A stretch of 64,000 bases of DNA from Emergomyces orientalis (lineage: Eukaryota > Ascomycota > Eurotiomycetes > Onygenales > Ajellomycetaceae), in contig MOWL01000001.1 in the NCBI GenBank assembly GCA_002110485.1, positions 620,001-684,000 of the forward strand, in the 5' to 3' direction. The notes beneath the pieces were generated by a model, which saw only the letters and a program-made list of their open reading frames with translations, had not been told where the DNA came from and searched no databases. The position numbers and the translations under genes were made by a program. Below, piece after piece: positions 11,211 through 24,432 of this stretch. Each line of letters opens with the position of its first letter. The stretch's first letter is position 1.

Positions 11211-11245
11211 GTTTGGAGTTTGGAGTTTGGAGTTTGGAGTTTGGA
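11211..11245 (+). repeat. GTTTGGA heptamer, five perfect tandem copies
   Basis: Five exact copies of GTTTGGA in a row, followed about 50 bp later by a 27-T run at 11297-11323. Not telomeric (TTAGGG) in sequence. Confidence 0.92.
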
Positions 11246-11296
11246 GATGGGTTGGAGTTCACAGCAGTTGGGCGGGAGAAAAGCGAAGCCGCAGCC

Positions 11297-11323
11297 TTTT
11301 TTTTTTTTTTTTTTTTTTTTTTT
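11297..11323 (+). repeat. T27 homopolymer
   Basis: Twenty-seven consecutive T. A similar run of 25 T is at 15621-15645. Either might be a poly(A) tail of a retroposed element on the other strand, but no element body was recognised next to them. Confidence 0.9.
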
Positions 11324-11487
11324 GGTAGCAACCAAGGCCCAGGCCACGCAACCGACAAACAGACAGACAACAGAGCAACTACTATAAAAACCACTAGGAA
11401 ATGAATGAATGGAAATGAGAAATTAAAAGATGGGGAAAAACAAGCACAGCAGATAGTATTAGGAGCGGGCTCTGGAGAGAAGGGGGA

Positions 11488-11504
11488 GGGGGGGGGGGGG
11501 GGGG
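11488..11504 (+). repeat. G17 homopolymer
   Basis: Seventeen consecutive G, preceded by GGGGGA. It is able in principle to form a G-quadruplex on the plus strand. Confidence 0.9.
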
Positions 11505-14500
11505 AACGAGTGTGCAGAGACAAGCAGCCAAAATGAGGGAAGTGAACAGAAAGGAAAATGGAGAATGGTGATTGATGATTTTGAGACTACTTCCTGACAC
11601 TGATGCTGATGCTGATGGGCTGATGCTGGTGCTGCTGATGACAGAAGGGACTCAGCACTGGGCAGCCAGGCATACGCAAGGCACTGCCGCGACTGAACTT
11701 GGACAACACGAACAGAGACTTTTTTTCTGCTAAACCCGACAGGATAAGAGCCAACCTAGGCTGGGCGGTGGCAACTTACAAGGTGGGCGGCTCATAGCTC
11801 AGTTCATTAAGGAGCATGTACGAGAGAGAGCAAAAATAAAAATAAAATTCTGTGGAGCGCCGCTGTGTTTCGTGGGGTTATTTTTTACGGGCCTTGATTT
11901 GAAAAATAACAAATAGATAATAATCGGCTCGCTACGATTATAATTGTCATTATGAAATTGCCTACGGTTACCTGATGTCTTCTATTATTGGCGTTGGCAT
12001 TGTTCGTTTCAAGGGGTCCCCTGGATGCGATTCCATTTCCCGGAGATTTGTTGCTCCTTGGAGTTTTCCAATTCTCTGCTTCGATTCCTTCTTCGGCCTG
12101 CTGAGTCGAGTGTCAACGACCATATTGCCCTCCAAGGATATCAGGGACTATGCACGTTGACAGTTGAAGTGCCGCCTGTCAACTTTGAGTGTGCCATTCA
12201 GGTCTAACAAGGCGGAGTGACACACTGTCAACGCGCTATTTACTTTTGCTTTCCCTCTTGTTTCGCCTATCAGAAGAAGAAAACAACGAACCAAGAAAAG
12301 AAAAGAAAATCCTGTCGGGATTCGAGAATTATCCCCTCTGATTGTCCTGATCGCCGCCTGGGCTTCGCGTTTGTAGCTCATGAATTGTTACTGCTATATT
12401 ATTTTACATTGTACCCGTTTTCCTTCCTTTCCACAAAATTCTCAGCTACAGAGGTTACCAGCAAATCAAGCATTCGATAAAAGACATGAGATCGTGCAAC
12501 ATTGTACACAGGTACAGGTACACCACGACTGCCCCAGAAACTGCCCCAGAAACTGCCCTTGCAACCGCCCAACGAATTTCAATAGTCCCGTCCTTTCGAC
12601 CGAGTCCTGGGGGGATTTCTGCGCTACCTGACGAGGGATCGAAGTGTACAACTGTGCAACCTTCACAGCTTTCCCAAACCCCTCAGAGTCAATAATGTCA
12701 TTGTTTCGGTTGGGTATGTGACTTGGATGTCTTTGTTTTTAAATAATAATGGGGGGCGGAGGTCGTAATAATAATCGCTGGGGCCTGAGTAATGCCCACT
12801 TTATGAGCGCGGGAAGGGCGAGTGTGGGCCCCAGGGAAAATCAGAGCATTCGGGATGGGCTAGATCCCTGACAATCCTGACAAGGCCAAAAAAAATTAAC
12901 CAGTTAGCTAAAACTTTCGTCGATTTTAGATTTCCTTGATTTTCAACTCGCGTTCCCTTTCCCGATATTTTTCCTTGATTTTTTGCTTTGTCGTGGGGGG
13001 AGGGAGTGCCCCACACGCCTCATCATGATAGCCAGCTTTAACAAAACTAACGCCGAAAAGGCACAAGCGCCAAAAGTTACGTCAGGAATGCAGCCCAAGG
13101 AACAACATATTACTTGCTATTATTATTTTTAGGCCAGGGAATATTTGCACCAGCCTCTGCTTTTTTGCTTCCCCCAGGAGTTTTTGGGTCCCCGGCTTCC
13201 TAGTTCCTGCCTGTCGCCCAGCGTTGGTGCTGGCTGCTCCTCCACCAGGACCATCACCACGACGCCAACGACGACCAACGAGTTACAGCAAATTACTACT
13301 CTCTTAACCGCTCCATATCGCCACTATTATCCCAATTTCAACCAGACATGCCGTCCGTATTGGTACAAGTGTACACAGGCAAAGACACATCCGCCAAAAA
13401 GCGAATCTTTGTCCCTCGCATAGCCAAAACTGCTCACCCAATAATCCCTGATCAAAGCACCCTTTTTGGCATTTTCACAGCTTTACATCCAGGGGTTGCA
13501 GATAAAAATCTCCCAAATATTTCATCATTAGAACAAAAGGTACTCTACAGACATGTATTCTATACTGTGCCTACAGTTTCACTTTTTACTTGCAAGTAAA
13601 CCCTTGCATGGGGATGTTTGCATCATCACATATCAAATGCCTACGCTTGCGCTTCCATGGCCCCCCTTGTGAAGAAATTTTGAATCATTTCAAATGTTTC
13701 CTTCCATTCAATGCTTCTTGCTGAGTAAAAGCAGTAGCCCCCCCTCTTGTTTTTAGTTTTTTTTTATTTTACATATATTTTTTTTAACCAACCAAGATTT
13801 TCATATCTCTCTCCCCGTCTCACTGGCCTTTGTTACTCGTCAACTTCATCGTCATCGCCTCGTGTCGATCTTCCGTTGGATGAAAAACCTCCCCGGAAGC
13901 CCAAACCCCCCAGCTACAGGCCACTACTACTTACTACTCCTTACTACGGCCGCCTTTTCTATTTCTTTTTCCTTTCTTTCTTTTCTTTCTTTTCTTTTTA
14001 TCGGATCGGGATGGAAGTGGCGGCCAGGTACAATGTGGCGCTGGCACTAGCAGCAATTCTTGATAGCTAGTTAAAATGCCGCTTCGTGCAAGCGCGCAAA
14101 AATCCGATCAGAGCTAACTAAGCTCTCCCTCTCTGACCACAAACGTCAGCTCAGCACAACTTTTTTTTTTTCAATATCTTTCTTTGTTAGGGGGGGGTGG
14201 GGGGGTCTGGATGCAGCCGATTTTTATACTCGGGAAGTGCTGGACCCGGACCCGGTGAACCAGACTGGCACTGGAGTGGAAGTTATGGGAGCTTAAGTAC
14301 TATTCTTCTGACTATCTGTTTCTTGCTTTTTGCTTAGGAATTGAGACTTCAAATCCCAGGTCACTTTTCCGTTCCAGAGCTGGTTGATTGATTATTTGAA
14401 GTTGTAAAGATAGGATTGAAAGTGAATGATAATTACCGATGAGACAGGAGTAAGCTGCAAAAGAATGGACCAGTTCGCCCATCTGCATAGAATGAAATGA

Positions 14501-15620
14501 TAGGCAGTGGAAGGTATAGATTTTATCGTTATCTATGGTCAAACTTGACAACAACAGGCAAAACGAGCACCCAGGCTGTCAAATTCCAATCCCCGGTAAA
14601 TAAATATTAATAAAAAGGCTCAATGAGAGTGAAATTTCGAGATGATGATTGACTTTGCGGATAAGAAAAGATCTGCAATCAAAAGGCATTGGGCAACCAA
14701 TCTTACCACTGGTTCTATGTAGCTCGTTACCACACCGCTGGGCGAGTAAAAGGAAAGAGAGGGACCCCCAGAAAAAAGGTTAAAGAAAGCAAAAAAAGCA
14801 AAACGAAAAAAGAAAGAAAAAATGAGGAAAAGAAGCTCGAGCCACTTATTAGGTACCCTGTCGTGCACACAGCTGTTAACTTGGCCTTCTACGGCGTACC
14901 ATATGCCACAATCCACAATCCATACATGCATCACAAATGAATCAATCCTTTTTTTCTCTTTCATCCGTCCTTGGTGTGCCCTTCAGATGGATTCATGAAG
15001 GTAACTGGGACATAAGGGACAGAGATATTTTGCTGCATTTAAGACACAGTTTTTCATATGTCGAGTGAGTAAATAAATGATGGGGGCGATGGATTGTTGA
15101 CGCTACGAAAAGTACAGCATGGGATACCCTGGATGTGGAAAATCAATGTCTTGAATGTGATGACGCTGCCCATGAAAGATGAATGAGTATCCTTGTAACA
15201 AAATATTATATCATTACTGGTTTGATGATGACCCGCTGAGGTGAATTATGAGGATCACTAACTGCGTGTGGAGGATCGCATGTTCATTCTCCCTTGGAAC
15301 AACTTTCTTCTTTTTCCCTCTTTTCAAAATTTTTTTTTGCCCGCATCTTATGGTGTCATAGTCCACATGGTTTTTTTCGACAGCATGGAAGAGAGGAAAA
15401 AGAAAAAGAAAGGAAAGTTGTTGTAATACCCCCATAAACCTCGAATATTTTAGGGGAATGCAACTCGCTGTCTAGCATGAATCTTTATGGCTTCATTTGG
15501 TTTTAGAATGGGTTGTTTTCATGTCGTTCGCCTAACAAATTTTTCATTCTAGTTTATTTTTGGATTTCATTTAACTCCTGAAACCCTGTTCCAAAATGCA
15601 ATCAATTGCGACAAATTGTC

Positions 15621-15645
15621 TTTTTTTTTTTTTTTTTTTTTTTTT
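15621..15645 (+). repeat. T25 homopolymer
   Basis: Twenty-five consecutive T in the gene-free stretch; no flanking element body recognised. Confidence 0.9.
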
Positions 15646-18471
15646 GGAGCACATTGATAAACTGGGAAATTTGTGTTGCAATGATGGCCTTGATTGAGGA
15701 TCCCCCCCTCCACTTCCCGCTTCATGCGTCCCGTCTTTAACTGATAATTCTGTTTTTCTGAGGGCTCTCAACTGAATAGTTCTAGCTCTAATTAAAGCCA
15801 ACGCCTAGGGGATTGGTCGGTTGTTTCATCCTCGAATTTAACCTTTTTTTCTCTAAAACATTTTGCGGGGACGTACGTATACAGCTTCCAATGTTGTGAT
15901 TTTTCTTCAACAATGCGACTAACAGAGATGGAAAAGGGGGAAGATAGCGCCTGCATGCAAGTATGCCTCAGCCTGGAGTTAGTACATTTATAAAAATAAA
16001 AAAACTCACTGACACCTCTATCGAAGGCATAAACTCCGCGATGCCATGCTGCTCCAAATCAGCCCATGGTGAAAAGAGGGGCATGGTATTTATAGGGAGG
16101 ATGGATGGATGGATCATGTTAATCTAGAACAACCATCCCTAATCCATCCCTGCTGGAGGAAGAACGAAAATGCCAGGAAAATCACATCGAAGTTAACTGA
16201 AGGGGCCAAAACTCCACTGGGGCCGGCAAAATGCTAACCAGAAATGGCGGGTGCCTGTCGTATTCCCCACATAAACCCTTGCGGTTTGGAAACCAACTCT
16301 TTGATTTTCTTGCAGGGATTTCGTACGCGCATACGCAGCGTTATGGCCAGGGCTAACAAATTCAGGCGTGCTTAACGGGGGGAGCATGCATGCGACGTAT
16401 TCGGAGCTTCCCTGAAATCATGGTACTATTGCTCCGAGTACGGATTACAGATAAGAGATTTCAGCCAGCCAGACCGTTGAACTCTTGGCGATCTGGATCT
16501 GGTTCGACGGTTATCTCCGCGCTATACACAATACACATCGCCAGATGCCAGCGAGCTGTGTTCAAATTTCGCTGTTGCAAGAATAATGTATGTTTATATA
16601 CGTACATTAAACCATCAAATTTCTTATGTATATGTGTTTTTAGCAACGGGGGGCCGAGAATGATTTTGGCGGCCGTCCGAGTTATTCCTGTTGCCATACG
16701 TACCGGCTGGCTGGAGGGAGCTTTGCTGGGTCAACTTTTTTCCTTTTGAATAATGCCTACTTCCCATGGCATGCTATGCAGAAAATCTCGGGCCCTTTCG
16801 TGGTTCGTCAAATAATCGCTCCAGCGGAAACGTCAATTGCAACACGTTGGAACCGTCCCATTGGGTCACCAACGAGAGGCCGGGTCAGCCAGCCATTTCA
16901 AGATCGGATTGCTATCGAACTTCAATTCTCCATTTCTTCAGGAGATGAACATGATATGTAATGAATTTTTTTCTCTCTTTTAAAACCCTGGGATACCGGG
17001 CGGCATGTATGCAAGGGACACGGCACATGCAAAGAGCCAAGTCAGCTGTCCAGAAAGCTGACCCCTTTTTGTTCCATTGTTGCAAAATTTGCAGGCAGTA
17101 TGGTGATAAATGCTGAGCCGCGCGACAGTAGGTTCTTGGAAGCAACGCAGAGCACCCGTCTAGGTTTCACGATGCATAGCTTGCGGTGGCCACTGGCGCA
17201 CACTCGTTCGCTCCTCTGTGTAATCTTCTTTTTCTTGCTCTTTTCTCTAGAAGACATACCAAACTAGAAAGGAGGTGGTCTCCTACTTTCTATTAATATT
17301 TGACTGGGTGCTGTTTGTTCTGCCATTGTCACTTAAACATTGATATTGCGTTCGCGGAGACGCGAGCTTCCAAATTTTGTTGAAATATTGTGCTGTCAGT
17401 CAAAATCGTGATCATGATTCATATCGCTACAGCAGATGTTGAGTCTTAATTTCAGCAACGCTGTCTTGTGATCTGTCTACATTACTCAGATCAACAAGTC
17501 CAGTCAATTGCTTTAACCCTTTTCGCGACATTGAACGTCACTGCAAATCGATTTACCAAAAGTATTGCTGACTCCCAGCCAGGATATACTTGTGACCGCC
17601 TAGCGAGCTACAATTGGGCAAAGCAAACCGCTCGCAATGAGCTGGTTTTAACAATCTGCTTAAATGGTCCCTATATAAAGCTAAGTTGTCGAGGCTCTAG
17701 GAAGTCTTACCTGTCTTACCACTGCACATCTGCTCGGGATTAAATCCATACACAACCGTGGTTGGCGGCCTCAGGTCGCCCTGGATTAGTGGCATGAATG
17801 GCAAATGATGTCATATATAACTGCAGCTATTCGCCGCCAAAATATCTGCATGCTTGTACTTCACTTCAACAGCCTTTTTAAATAGACTACAAATTTATGT
17901 GCTGCTTGCTGAGAACTCTACTCCGTGACAAATGCCTTGATGTGTATTTTTTGCATTTGAGCATGATGATCTGAACAACAGTTTCAACTACCAGCTCATT
18001 GCATGGATATTCTTGATCTCTTTCAATATCATACATTTACTGCGGACTTTGACAACAGTCACTGTACTTCTTTTTTTTCCCAAGAGAACTGCATTGAAGT
18101 TGCAAATGTGTAGAAATTGACTGTTGAATTTAAGCTATCACAATTCTCTTCTCAATTTCTACATTCAGTGGTACTGCTAGCTATTACAGCAACAATTCTC
18201 TAGGTGTATCGCTGAGAATTGTTACAACCGCACAGATAATAATCATTCATTACATATTTAGCAAGAGACAAGAGAATAGGAAAGAATGAATGACAGATTA
18301 AAGAGAAAAAGCAATAGCTTGTGCACTTGATACTCAGATAGTGACTTCCAAATAAGATGAAACAGATAATTACATATAATACAATAAAATTCTAGAGCAT
18401 ATCTTCTCTCATGTTATTATTCAATGTCTGATTACTAGCAATATACAACACACATTTACATACATACGAAC

Positions 18472-18491
18472 ATATATATATATATATATAT
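18472..18491 (+). repeat. (AT)n microsatellite
   Basis: About ten AT units in an AT-rich part of the gene-free stretch. Confidence 0.85.
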
Positions 18492-21400
18492 GTTTTCTCA
18501 TTTGACCTTAGCTAATTACTTTATATCACCTTTTATCATCATTTGATTATGTTCACTTTCTTTCAAGTAATATGAAACAAGTCAGCTTGTGATAGCTAAT
18601 CATTGATAGAAGTTCGGTTGAATTAAAAGATAAACAATTATTCTCAGCATGAAATAAATTGAGATAAAATATTAGAGTGCAATACTTTAGACAGCCACGA
18701 TAGATGATGAGTGAGAACGACTTGAAGTTGAAAAGATAAACATCAAACATGCATATCTTTGTGATTGAATAAGTAATAAAAAACAACAGATATTAACAAT
18801 TGTTTGCAGATAGATGCAGTGGGAAGAACTGCTAGCAATATGAAGGCTGTGTGAGGGGTTGTGTGGCCTGAATAAATAACGACCGAAATAGGGAGAAGGA
18901 AGGTGAGTTAAAACCAAAGGTATGATAATTAATTTGGAGGAAAGAAAAGGAGAGAGGTCGGAAAAAAAAATACTAAAAAAAGGTGCCGGGACAAGTGTTG
19001 CGCCTTGAAGCAACCCATCTGCCTGTCTACCTACTTGTAGAACGTATATCATATAAGCTCGAGCAGAAACGAACCTCTAAATGTTGATATTTTCCGCATA
19101 AGATTATTAAATGTGTACACCGTAATGGCCATAAATAATCGCTAATGCCGACCACTTAAGACATAAAGGGCAGCAAAGTCTGTTAAGGATTGAAAAAAAG
19201 GGGAAAGAACGTAGAAAAAGAAGAGAGACTGGGGTGCCTGTCGTAGCAGAAGAGTAGATATGCACCTATCCTCATTCATTCATTCAACCCCCTCTGGAAA
19301 CGACGGGTAGGTTCCGCAAAAGAAACAATTCCACTTCTTCATTTCGACAGTTTCCTTTTGTTTTGTTTCTTGGTCTTCTTGGTCCTCGGAAGTACCTCCA
19401 TTGACCAAGCTTCAGACTCAAAGGATCTAATAAAACAGAGCTCGTGTCAGTGTGTCAAATTGGGAGTATTAAAAAAATAGCTATTCTGATTAATTTCACA
19501 CATTAATACCTTTTTTCAGCTCTTTATCCATCCAAAGCAAGCCGCCTTCTTTTACCGAGCGAGCTGGGTTCCTCCAAAATCGCCAGGGCCTGTCGAGGGG
19601 CCTCGTTTAGTCAAAACGCCATAATAAAACGTCGGGAAATTCAGCCTGAAACTTGCAGTGAAGACGGCTGCCATAAGTCAGCGGCCAGTATGCTCCCCAT
19701 GGTTGGAGGATTTTTTTTTTCTTTCAGTCGTAGCGCCGCCCGCAAGTTCATCCGCCATGAACGAGCTCAAGGGCTGGTTCCTGGGATCGGTGAGCCCGGC
19801 CTTCAGGACAAACTTCCATAGGATTGATGTGATTTCTTTTTTCCGCTAAAAACATTAATAGCTCAGCCTAGATGCAGGGGAAGCAAGTTTCTCTTATTTT
19901 GGTTCTGCTCAACGCTGGGGTAAGTACTGGGTGCCTGATATATCCAATCATAAAAGTTTTGTACGGCTGCGAAGGGTCGGAAGCGCGAAACGGATCGTGA
20001 AGGAAAATAGCCACATGCTTAGTAAGTTGGTTCGTCAAATAACACAGGCACATGCTCTGCATATCAAACACCGGATGAGAAAAATGGAGCTGGACAAAAG
20101 GCTGTGCAGATTGTAGTGGCTATCCATATTGAACGGTTGCGCAGCCTGACGGCCCCACAGTCGGCGCCGTGTTTGCGTGTGGGAGAATTTATGAGCCTCA
20201 TCTCATCAATCGGACCGCAACCATCCACCACCACCATTATTATTATTAGTAGTTACCACTCCCATAATGGTCATTGAATGAGAAATGCCCTCCATTGATT
20301 GGGTAACATGAGAATGGAGAGACGCAGCAAGCTAGGGTCGACTCGCATCTGCTGGGTTTCCATTCCAGAGTTGTCAGAACAGGGTGGAATGGGATATGTT
20401 ATTCAACACTTGTCTCCTCAACACTTACTTGGTATCTGCTGAATGTGATCACCCAGGCTGGGATGTAATTTCTGTGCAAACAGCCTTGTCCGAATGGGCG
20501 TGGTTAAACGCGCCTTATTGGCATCATCCGCTCTAGCAGCGGTTAAACTGACCATAGGATAGGGCTGAGACCCACGGGAATTCTTGAGTAATGTGTCTTG
20601 CAGCTGGCTCCATTATGCTTAGCACATGGTGAGGTTGGATGTGCCTAGAGATATGTATGGGAATGTAGAAAGAGAAAAGGGTTTAAAAGTATCAACAGCG
20701 GTTGAACGGATCACATAAAGGTATGGCTAGCAATTTTACCCGAACGAACGCAGACGTTCTCCCTCATTGCGCTCCAGGAGCCCACTTGTTTAAGTTTATG
20801 CATAAGCGGTTCAAAATACGAGGACGGGGAAACTACTCGAACAACTTGTCCTCGAGGAGTTTCATTGGCATTGATCCACATTCGAGAAACAAAACATTGG
20901 ATAACATTGAAAAAGCATGACATATCTGCTTACTCCTTACTTTCAAAAAGGGTCCAATGATCAGTCCGCAGAGTCCCTCTTTAAACCCTCCTTTTATTAA
21001 ATCACTGCCCGTGAGGTTAAAGCCTGGCAACAGTAGGCAGAGCACCTAAACAGGCTTTAATGAATCTGTATTTCCGACCATATGAGTGGCAAGGAGGAGC
21101 TTTGTGTCCCAATCAATAATATCTATCAACACCAGAAGTAGACTTCAAAAGTGTGTAGTGAAAGTCAACAGCAACTCTCTTTAATTCTTTTAACATTTGC
21201 GAGAGATAGATAGGCATCAAAGCACCCTTTTAAGTAGCTAACTTAACAAACAATATATTTCGAAAGTAAAAAACATTCCATTTCCTTTCCCTATATTCCC
21301 GTTTGACCTTGAAAACCGAACTGAAACGAATGAGGACACTTGAGGATTCTTTTTGTTTTGCGCAACAAATAAGAGAGAAAAGAAAACACCGCACATCAAG

Positions 21401-21828
21401 CACATATTCCCTTCCATTGTATCTTTTTTTCTTCCCTCCCGGACTCCTTTGCCATTTTGAAAAGCCCTTGGTTCTGTCGCCCGCCCTAAGGATTATTTAA
21501 GGCATGATTGTAACGTTGGAGAGCTTTATGGATTTTCCTGGCATTAGTGGGAAGGAGGTTTGAAAATAATCTGGGATAAAATAGACAAATCATAAGAGTA
21601 CAAACACAGACTTTAACGAGGAAAGAGAAAAGAGAAAGCACTTAAAGAAAAGTCACTAATAACTTGAAAACAGTAACCATAATACGACACAAGCCAAATT
21701 GTTATAAGAAAACATGACCTCTTAAGTTAGGACGGTAGTGGATCAAATCAAGACATCTATCTACACACCAATCTCTGTGGAGGTGAGATACAGGTCTTCA
21801 TCAGCCCACGGCGAAAAGATGACACGTC

Positions 21829-23979
21829 TTATGCCATGTATGCACTGGAGTCGACACCACCCTCGGGATATTCACTGCCAAGATTGTTAGTTTGTTGACA
21901 ATATTACGGCGTAGTGCTCATGCCATCTGTTACTTACGGAAGTGCGACTTCGAAACGCTTCTCGATGTCCTTGAGAACCTCTTGGTCTTGCTCACTGCTA
22001 ACGAAAGAGATTGCGAGACCCTTCGTACCAAAACGACCGGCACGGCCGACACGGTGAAGGTAAGAATCAGCGTCTGCAGGCAAATCATAATTGATGGCCA
22101 GGTTGATTCGCTCAATATCGATACCACGGCCAAAAACATCTGTTGCTACGCAGATGCGCTTGTTGAATTCCTTGAACTCCTTGTATCGTTTGATGCTTAA
22201 CGAAGGGGAAAAAAATTAGCTACAAAGCCCGAATAATGGTTACAGAAATAGACTTACCGCTCTTCCTGGGAAACACCGGAGTGGACTGCGATACTGGGGA
22301 AGTTGCATTCGCGGAGGAGTTTGTCCAATTCGCTAGCGCGCTGGGTGCTCTTAACGAAGATGATGACTTGGTTAAATTCTAGGCTGTCCAATAGCTCGTT
22401 CAACTTTCGGTTTTTCTCCGATTCGCTGAGTTTAATGTAGTATTGTAGAAGACCGTGAAGGGTCAGCTTAGTGTCGTCATCAACATACACCTCGAGGGGA
22501 TTGCGCATGAATTTCTTGCAGATCGGCCGGACTTCCTGCGAAAGGGTGGCACTGAACATCATGACCTGTTTGTCGGCAGGCGTGGCACGGAAAATCTCCT
22601 GGACGTCGCGTCGCATATCTAAGAGAATAATCAGTATCACTGATGGTTAAGAGGTCCCGGAGTCTCAAATACTAACCAATTTGATCCAACATCTTATCAC
22701 ATTCGTCGAGAACAAACGCCTTGATGTTTCGGAGAGACAGTTTCTTGTCGCGAACAAGGGCGTTCAATCGACCCGGGGTACCAACAACAATGTTTGGATA
22801 TGTGTCTTTCGAAGACAGTAGTTCAATATCTTTCTGCATCGGAGTTCCACCATAGAAAACAGCAGTTTTCACATCCGGAAGATATTTGCTGAATCGGGCA
22901 TATTCATTTTTGATTTGATATGCCAGCTCTCTGGTGTGGCACATGACAAGTATCGAGCATTCGCCAGGAACTGGTTCCAGTTGGTGGAGAGTTGTCAGGA
23001 CAAACACAGCGGTTTTACCAAGACCGGATTTGGCCTGGCAGAGGACGTCGACATTCAGAATGGCAGTCGGGATGCAAACTTGCTGGACTGTAAAGAGGAG
23101 CGACGGAAAAGTTAGACTGATTCGACCCATTTAAAGCTTTGATGTAAGTGTAGCCGCATTGCGAAAACGTCCGTCCATCCCATAATTCTGACAAGAAGAC
23201 GCAAACATATTAAGAACGCTGGTCCCCGGGAAGAAAATGACAACCAAGAGGACGGTAACGGAAACCCGTAGCAAAAGATGAAAGAACGAGGATGATTGAA
23301 AATGACCAGATACGGCCTTTTGCAGGCCGACACGAGGATGACTATTTTTCTTTTGAAGGCATATAGATAAGGAGTCTCTGGCATCTTAAATCGTGGGTTC
23401 TGGCGCTTTCCTTTTATTGGAAATGACCAAGATTGACAGATAATTATGCCACGCGGCAGAATATTGCCAACCGTTCTTTTGAATAGTCCCTCTGGCGACG
23501 AGCAGTTCCAAGTGCGCTCACAGCCGTAAAAACCCTTTGATTATACCATAGCCAACTTCGAAGAGACATCCTCGTGCCGCCTGCAGGCCCGCAAAAAAAG
23601 AGCGTTGATTCCGGCGTACATCAAAGAAAAACCTCGAGGAGATGGACGGACGTTGCAAGATGTAGCAAGTGGAGGGAGGCTTGGGAGAATGTGATTTTTT
23701 TTTTCATTTTTCAATAAACTAACCCTCCGATGGATGTTCGAAACCGCAATCGGTGATCGCACGCAAAAGTTCTCCCTTCAGGAGGAAATCGCGGAAACCA
23801 GTCGAGTGAATACCAACATAGCTTCCTTTCTTATCGGCTCGCGCGCCAGACACTGTCAAGTCACCTTCTTTCTTAGGAGCGGCGCCGTTGGTGCCAGCGG
23901 GAGCAGCGGCAGTGGCGGCAGCATCAGTTGCCTGAAGCTCCTCATCGGAGTAATCGATGAGATCTTCTTCGTGAGACAT
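21829..23979 (-). CDS. SUB2: ATP-dependent RNA helicase SUB2 (UAP56 family)
   Basis: Five exons: 23979-23724, 23087-22677, 22618-22258, 22195-21938 and 21874-21829, joining to 443 codons plus stop (yeast Sub2 is 446). The N terminus is the acidic EEDLIDYSDEE typical of the family, then GFRDFLLKGELLRAI and HPSEVQQVCIP (Q motif). Motif I is AKSGLGKT (about 104-111), motif II DECD, motif III FSATLS, and RINLAINYDLP and YLHRVGRAGRFG make up motifs V-VI. DECD and the SGLGK form separate it from eIF4A (DEAD). Sub2 is a nuclear DExD-box ATPase of the TREX complex, acting in spliceosome assembly and mRNA export. Intron 1 (23723-23088) is 636 nt, about ten times the other three (58, 62 and 63 nt). The gene is divergent from the RPR2-type gene across 453 bp. 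Confidence 0.96.
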
Positions 23980-24432
23980 GTTGGATGCGGGCGAAAAACT
24001 GGTCGCGAAAAAAAAAGTGGATGGAGTGCTGAGCAGTCAAAGGCGTAGAGATCTGGTGATAAACCTCAACGTCGATGTTACCGGAGAAGGGCCCAGATGG
24101 CGAAGATACTTGCAATAGCCGTAAACAAAGAACGGTGAGGGACAAAGGGATGGAAGAGAGTCGCGAATGAGAAGAAAGACGGTGAAGTTGTTGAGGACGT
24201 GGATGGGCGAAGTTGATTGAAGCCTGTTGGATGCTTGTCAAGACCCAGCAAGAGCCTCAGCTGCACTAGCTGTTTTAGGCATGGCACTACCACGTGACGC
24301 GCACTCGATTAAAATTTTCGGATCTGGTGAATCTAGTCACGTGATATAAAAACCATCAAATGCGCTAATGAATCGAATGAATCAATCCTCGATGCCATAT
24401 TGGTCCAAGCATATCCACGAGTTGAGGACATT
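23980..24432. promoter_or_regulatory. Divergent promoter of SUB2 and RPR2-type gene with two E-boxes
   Basis: The 453 bp between the two start codons contain CACGTG at 24291-24296 and a full palindrome TCACGTGA at 24337-24344. CACGTG is the E-box bound by bHLH factors such as Cbf1-type proteins in fungi. Both boxes lie nearer the RPR2 side (about 90-140 bp from its start). That the pair drives both genes is inference. Confidence 0.6.

Larger units (their letters stand above)
10365..21828. other. 11.5-kb stretch with no recognisable gene
   Basis: Between the reductase-like gene (start at 10364) and the SUB2 stop (21829) I found no open frame longer than about 134 codons and none with recognisable protein sequence. 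The left 1.5 kb is crowded with simple repeats, listed separately. From about 14 to 21.8 kb the sequence is AT-rich and its short frames on both strands look random. It could hold the reductase-gene promoter, long untranslated regions, a long noncoding RNA or decayed DNA; the sequence alone does not decide. Confidence 0.5.

Noticed and set aside
13348..13599. 83-codon plus-strand frame (MPSVLVQVYTGKDTSAKK) in the desert
   Set aside because: Looks mildly protein-like but matches no family I know, has no extension through plausible introns and sits in AT-rich spacer.
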